Below, piece by piece: positions 60,041 through 64,000 of a stretch of DNA of 64,000 nt. Position 1 is the first letter of the stretch. Every line of letters starts with the position of its first letter. A program made the translations under genes and the position numbers. Where the stretch lies: positions 248,001-312,000 of the forward strand of contig JASBTX010000042.1 of assembly GCA_030148225.1 (NCBI GenBank), in the 5' to 3' direction. Below the pieces are notes generated by a model. It was given only the letters and a program-made list of their open reading frames with translations. It had not been told where the DNA came from and did not search any database. Origin of the DNA: Paracoccaceae bacterium (GTDB lineage: Bacteria > Pseudomonadota > Alphaproteobacteria > Rhodobacterales > Rhodobacteraceae).

Positions 60041-61588
60041 ATGACAGACGACAGAAAGACATATTCCGCGGATCAGGCAGAGGCGCATGATGCCATTACC
60101 GACCTCCTGCGGTCGGCTGGTGTCGATATCATCTCGGGGGAACTCCTGCCCGCTGCTGAGGGGGACGCGGCCACGATTGCCGTTATCGGCAAGGCGGGAT
60201 CGGGCAAGACGCTCCTATTGGCAGAGCTTTATGCGGCACTGGCCGAGGCGGGTGTCGAGGTTGTTTCAGGCGATTATGAAAACAGGCGGCGCAAGGATCG
60301 CCGCAGCCTCGCGGTGCTGGCCCCGACCAACAAGGCCGCCAGCGTTCTGCGCATGCGCGGCGTACCGGCGACGACAATCCACCGCATCATCTATACCCCG
60401 GTCTATGATCCCGAATACGAACGTATCGCCGACTGGCTGGCCAACGGGGGTGAACGGCCCGAGATCGAAACCCTGACGGACGAGGCGCTGGACCGTGCCG
60501 TGGCGTTTTATCAGGCACACAAGTCTATCCCCGGTGCGCTGGCGGCTGCCGGGTTGCGCGGATCGGATTTCATCACAGGCTGGAAGCGGCGCGATGATCC
60601 GCTGGATATCGGTTTTGTCGATGAAGCGTCGATGCTGGATGACGCCCAGTTCGAGGATTTGCGCGAAATCTTTTCCACGCTTGTCCTGTTTGGCGATCCC
60701 GCGCAGCTCGCGCCGGTGAACCAATCGGGCCGCATGGTGTTCGAGAAGCTGCCCGATAGCCGCCAGCACCGGCTGAGCCGCATTCACCGTCAGGCCGAGG
60801 ATAACCCGATCCTTGATCTGGCGCATGCGCTGGGCGACGCGGATGTGGGTTTCGACGAGTTCGAGCGGCGTGTCGAGGCAGCAGCGGCGCGCGACCCGAG
60901 GGTGGTTGTGGCCGAACGTGTCGAAAGCGACCTGATGGCCCGGTCGCCGGTTCTGGTCTGGCGCAACGCGACGCGCATCCGCCTAATACAGGCATTTCGC
61001 CGCGCCTATGACGCACCCGCTGATGCGTTGCTACCGGGCGAGCCGCTGATTTGTGACGGGATCGAATTGCCGCTCAGGCATCGGGCCAAGCGGATTGATC
61101 TGGAAACGCGGGGGCTGATCAAAGGGGCGCAGGTGGTTTATCTGGGGCCGGGGCGCAAGCCGGGCTTTTCGCGGCTTCACGTCATGGGCGCGCCGCAGCC
61201 GCAGGTAAGTGCCGCATCCATCATCAAGATCGAACATCCCGACGAGGAAGAACCGTTCATCCCCTTTGCGGCGCATATGGGGGCCACGTTTCTGCATGGT
61301 GCTGCGGTAACCATTCACAAGGCGCAGGGCTCTCAGTGGGAGGATGTTCAGGTTTTTGCACCCGATCTTTTTGCCGCCAATCGTGCAGGCCGGACCGAAG
61401 CGGGGCTGCCCTTGTGGAAACGGTTGGCCTATGTCGCCATCACCCGGGCCTCGGAGCGCCTGATCTGGGTGACGCGCAACCGGCTTGCCCGACCGGGATC
61501 GGCTCTGACCACCCGCGATCTGGAAGGGATAATCGAGCCGCTGAAACTGACGCCCGAGGATCAGGGTGCCACAGGCCAGCTGATCTGA
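60041..61588 (+). CDS. SF1B DNA helicase, RecD/Dda-like
   Basis: The 515-residue protein has Walker A GKAGSGKT (residues 50-57), a TNKAAS motif Ia (LAPTNKAASVLRMRG), the DEAS Walker B (FVDEASMLDDAQ, near 196), the FGDPAQLAPV motif III and the C-terminal UvrD_C_2 motifs TIHKAQGSQWEDV and YVAITRASERL. It fits ATP-dependent helicases related to RecD2 and Dda that unwind 5' to 3'. No partner recB/recC is nearby. A role in DNA repair or replication restart is likely. Confidence 0.88.
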   Translation: MTDDRKTYSADQAEAHDAITDLLRSAGVDIISGELLPAAEGDAATIAVIGKAGSGKTLLLAELYAALAEAGVEVVSGDYENRRRKDRRSLAVLAPTNKAASVLRMRGVPATTIHRIIYTPVYDPEYERIADWLANGGERPEIETLTDEALDRAVAFYQAHKSIPGALAAAGLRGSDFITGWKRRDDPLDIGFVDEASMLDDAQFEDLREIFSTLVLFGDPAQLAPVNQSGRMVFEKLPDSRQHRLSRIHRQAEDNPILDLAHALGDADVGFDEFERRVEAAAARDPRVVVAERVESDLMARSPVLVWRNATRIRLIQAFRRAYDAPADALLPGEPLICDGIELPLRHRAKRIDLETRGLIKGAQVVYLGPGRKPGFSRLHVMGAPQPQVSAASIIKIEHPDEEEPFIPFAAHMGATFLHGAAVTIHKAQGSQWEDVQVFAPDLFAANRAGRTEAGLPLWKRLAYVAITRASERLIWVTRNRLARPGSALTTRDLEGIIEPLKLTPEDQGATGQLI

Positions 61589-61671
61589 TCCGCGCACCAA
61601 AAACCCCTTTTCGCGGCCAAGGCGAGACGCTAGCGTCGCCCCTGACAGACGCCCACCAAAAGGAGAGAGAG

Positions 61672-62136
61672 ATGACCGGAGAAATCGAGGCCCGCCTTGC
61701 CGGGCTTGGTGTGACACTTCAGGATGCACCGGCCCCGGCGGCGAATTACGTACCATCGGTCAGGGTGGGTGATATACTTTATGTTTCGGGCCAGATCAGC
61801 CAGAACGAGGATGGGCTGATCACCGGCAAGGTGGGTGTTGACATGGATACGGATGCCGGTGCTGCGGCGGCCAGAACATGCGCCATATCGCTGCTTGCTC
61901 AGGTCAAGGCCGCCTGTGACGGCGATCTTGACCGGCTGAAACGGGTGGTCAAGCTGACGGGCTTCGTGAATTCGGCGCCCGATTATACGGATCAGCCCAA
62001 GGTGGTGAACGGCGCCTCGGATTTTCTGGTCGAGGCTTTGGGCGACATCGGCAGGCATGCGCGGTCAGCCGTGTCGGCTGGTGCGCTCCCCCTGAATGTC
62101 GCGGTCGAGATCGAAGGGATTTTCCAGGTCGAATGA
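61672..62136 (+). CDS. RidA/YjgF family protein (TdcF-like subgroup)
   Basis: The 154-residue protein belongs to the RidA superfamily, which hydrolyses reactive enamine/imine intermediates from PLP enzymes. The pattern YVPSVRVGDILYVSGQISQNEDG, GLVKLTGFVNSAPDYTDQPKVVNGASDFL and PLNVAVEIEG fits the subgroup with a ~20-residue N-terminal lead. The Arg of the active site (R in GRHARSAVSAGALP) is present. The start follows AAAGGAGAGAGAG. It is coupled to the phosphodiesterase gene by an ATGA overlap. Confidence 0.88.
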   Translation: MTGEIEARLAGLGVTLQDAPAPAANYVPSVRVGDILYVSGQISQNEDGLITGKVGVDMDTDAGAAAARTCAISLLAQVKAACDGDLDRLKRVVKLTGFVNSAPDYTDQPKVVNGASDFLVEALGDIGRHARSAVSAGALPLNVAVEIEGIFQVE

Positions 62137-62897
62137 CGCGGCCGCTTTCCGATGTCTTTCTGAATGTACCTTTTGCCCATCGGGGTTATCACGATGTGCA
62201 GGCGGGCCGCCCGGAAAATTCGTTTGCAGCATTTGACGCGGCGATTGCAGCGGGCTTTGGGATCGAGATGGATGTGCAGATGTCCGGCGACGGCGATGCC
62301 ATGGTCTTTCACGACTATGACCTCGCGCGGCTGACGGGCAAGACGGGCCGCGTTGATCAGATGTCTTCGGCCGCGCTGTCGGGCATTCCGCTGATCGGCG
62401 GGCAGGCCGGGATGATGACATTACCCGATGTTCTTGCCCGTGTCGGGGGCCGTGTGCCGCTGCTGATCGAGGTCAAGGATCAGGATGGCGGGCTGGGTTC
62501 GGGTATCGGCCCGCTGGAGGCGGCGGTTGCGGCAGCGGTATCGGATTATGATGGCCCGGTCGCGCTGATGTCGTTCAACCCCCATTCGGTTCAGCGGCTG
62601 GCAGCGCTGGTTCCCGGCCTGCCGCGGGGACTGGTCACCGATGCGTTTGATGCGGATGAGTGGCCGGATGTGCCCGAAGCCCGCCGCCGGGAGCTTGCCG
62701 CGATCCCGGATTACGACCGGTCAGGCGCCAGCTTTGTCAGCCATGATGTCGATGATCTGGCCGCGCCCAGGCTGGCCGAACTTGCCGCGATGGGCGCGCG
62801 GATATTCTGCTGGACCGTGCGCAGCCCGGCGCAAGAGCGCAGCGCCCGCGAAATCGTCGATAACATTACCTTCGAAGGATATGATCCCGGGTCTTGA
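62133..62897 (+). CDS. ugpQ: Glycerophosphodiester phosphodiesterase
   Basis: The 254-residue GDPD-family enzyme splits glycerophosphodiesters to alcohol and glycerol-3-phosphate. Motifs: catalytic His in FAHRGYHDV (about 15-23), ENSFAAFDAAIAAGFGIEMDVQMSGDGDAMVFHDYDL (metal ligands Glu/Asp and the second His), LLIEVKDQ and FCWTVRSP. It overlaps the RidA gene by four bases. Cytosolic because no signal peptide is seen. Confidence 0.9.
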   Translation: MTRPLSDVFLNVPFAHRGYHDVQAGRPENSFAAFDAAIAAGFGIEMDVQMSGDGDAMVFHDYDLARLTGKTGRVDQMSSAALSGIPLIGGQAGMMTLPDVLARVGGRVPLLIEVKDQDGGLGSGIGPLEAAVAAAVSDYDGPVALMSFNPHSVQRLAALVPGLPRGLVTDAFDADEWPDVPEARRRELAAIPDYDRSGASFVSHDVDDLAAPRLAELAAMGARIFCWTVRSPAQERSAREIVDNITFEGYDPGS

Positions 62898-62943
62898 CCT
62901 TGGCCGGTCGGGTCCCAATTCTGAGGCACAGCCCGGGCAGGAC

Positions 62944-64000
62944 ATGACAGAAACTCAGATCGAAATTTCGACGCTTGCATCGCTGTCGCAGATCGACGCG
63001 GCCACATGGGATGCTTGTGCCTGCCCCGAGGCCGCCGATGGCCACCCCGCCGATCCGTTCACGACGCACCGTTTTCTGCTGGCGCTGGAAAAATCGGGAT
63101 CGGTCGGGGCCGGAACGGGGTGGCAGCCGCACTATCTTGTGGCGCGGGCAGCGGGGCAGGTCATCGCGGTGGCACCCCTTTATGCCAAGGGGCATTCGCA
63201 GGGTGAGTATATCTTTGATCACAACTGGGCGCATGCCTATGAAAATGCGGGTGGGCAATATTATCCCAAGCTGCAACAAAGCGTGCCCTTTACCCCGGCA
63301 ACGGGACGGCGGTTCCTGACCCGGCCGGGATTCGAGGCCACCGGGCTATCGGCGCTGGTGCAGGGTGCGGTTCAGGTTGCCGCAAATAGCCGCATATCGT
63401 CGCTGCATGTGACGTTCTGCACCGAAGAAGAGGCCGCCGCCGGTGCCGAGATCGGGCTGCTCAGGCGGGCGAGCCAGCAGTTTCACTGGTTCAACGCCGG
63501 CTATGGAAATTTTGATGATTTCCTGACCGCGCTGTCATCACGCAAACGCAAGACCATTCGCAAGGAACGCCGCACCGCGCAGGCCTTTGGCGGCGAGATA
63601 CTTGCCCTGACGGGTGAGGAGATTCAGCCGGAGCACTGGGATGCGTTCTGGCATTTCTATCAGGATACCGGTGCGCGAAAATGGGGCTCTCCCTACCTGA
63701 CGCGGGCGTTTTTTGACGAGGCTCAGGCCACATTGCGCGATGACATTCTGCTGGTTCTGGCGCGGCGCAACGGATCATGGGTTGCCGGTGCGCTGAATTT
63801 CATCGGGCGTGATGCGCTTTTTGGCAGGTACTGGGGCTGTGTCGAGGATCACCCCTGCCTGCATTTCGAACTGTGCTACTATCAGGCGATTGACTATGCG
63901 ATCCGCCATGGGCTGTCGCGCGTCGAGGCGGGTGCGCAGGGCAGTCACAAGCTGGCGCGCGGTTATATGCCGGTGACCACGCATTCGCTGCACTGGATCG
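62944..64000 (+). CDS. GNAT/peptidoglycan-type acyltransferase-like protein (COG3146), 3' end cut
   Basis: The reading frame is open to the window end, about 352 residues so far. The start MTETQIEISTLASLSQIDAATWD at 62944 follows GGGCAGGAC; an in-frame ATG at 62881 overlaps the upstream gene and is less likely. Repeated motifs such as FTTHRFLLALEKSGS, VARAAGQVIAVAPLYAKGHSQGEYIFDHNWAHAYENAGG and the later WHFYQDTGARKWGSPYLTRAFF are typical of the COG3146 family (FemABX/GNAT-like). Function unknown. Confidence 0.75.
   Translation, partial: MTETQIEISTLASLSQIDAATWDACACPEAADGHPADPFTTHRFLLALEKSGSVGAGTGWQPHYLVARAAGQVIAVAPLYAKGHSQGEYIFDHNWAHAYENAGGQYYPKLQQSVPFTPATGRRFLTRPGFEATGLSALVQGAVQVAANSRISSLHVTFCTEEEAAAGAEIGLLRRASQQFHWFNAGYGNFDDFLTALSSRKRKTIRKERRTAQAFGGEILALTGEEIQPEHWDAFWHFYQDTGARKWGSPYLTRAFFDEAQATLRDDILLVLARRNGSWVAGALNFIGRDALFGRYWGCVEDHPCLHFELCYYQAIDYAIRHGLSRVEAGAQGSHKLARGYMPVTTHSLHWI

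Overview
The window reads as chromosomal DNA of an alphaproteobacterium of the Rhodobacterales/Roseobacter type. The case rests on gene content: a CcrM (GANTC) methyltransferase, an FzlA-like division protein next to queG, a serC leader RNA, the ethylmalonyl-CoA pathway pair ecm and ccr, a rhodobacterial luxR/luxI pair, and dense GC-rich genes with many 4-bp ATGA/TTGA overlaps. No phage, integrase, transposase, rRNA, tRNA or CRISPR array was seen. The first ~830 bases (partial LysR regulator and a small unknown gene) look more AT-rich than the rest.

Layout. 1-4.5 kb: LysR fragment, ccrM, rnhB, two small exported proteins, and a membrane protein with a C-terminal winged-helix domain. 4.6-7.5 kb: queG, fzlA, mtgA and a DUF4189 protein. 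7.5-9.9 kb: a HlyC-type acyltransferase coupled to a VCBS/Hint protein, then a phosphatase. 10-13.9 kb: all three genes of the phosphorylated serine pathway (serA, serC, serB), with a structured leader before serC. 13.9-25.9 kb: the reductive pyrimidine-degradation regulon (preT, preA, two RutR-class TetR regulators, beta-ureidopropionase, dihydropyrimidinase, a cupin, and an ABC importer), with three RutR-like operators. 25.9-29.9 kb: a VOC/flavin monooxygenase pair and small membrane transporters. 29.9-35.7 kb: a ProXWV-type quaternary-amine importer divergent from a core-MetE-like methyltransferase. 36-40 kb: a tightly coupled operon pyrB, two PH-like membrane proteins, a pseudo-dihydroorotase and plsY. 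40-47.3 kb: smpB, sseA, an aromatic aminotransferase, the two halves of MnmC as separate divergent genes, a DMT exporter, and mlaA plus an MlaC-type protein. 47.4-49.2 kb: a cobalamin riboswitch ahead of cbtBA, a DUF1636 protein and an unreported-length small gene. 49.3-58.2 kb: a winged-helix/TPR regulator, a threonine dehydratase, ecm, a TPR protein, a PlsB/PlsC-type acyltransferase and ccr. 58.2-60 kb: a quorum-sensing locus with a perfect CtrA full site and GANTC sites in front. 60-64 kb: helicase, RidA, glycerophosphodiesterase and a partial GNAT-like protein.

Themes. Cell-cycle control recurs: CcrM is encoded here, its own leader carries three GANTC sites, and the luxR upstream region carries a TTAA-N7-TTAA CtrA box beside a GANTC site. 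Cobalamin also recurs: riboswitch-controlled cobalt uptake lies a few kilobases from the B12-dependent ethylmalonyl-CoA mutase. A dispersed ~21-bp repeat (TTCATTGTTCT-type) occurs at gene borders, including one 98-bp element with inverted copies at both ends. The least explained parts are the HlyC/Hint pair, the reversed-order membrane winged-helix protein with nearby tandem palindromes, and the PH-like proteins inside the pyr operon.
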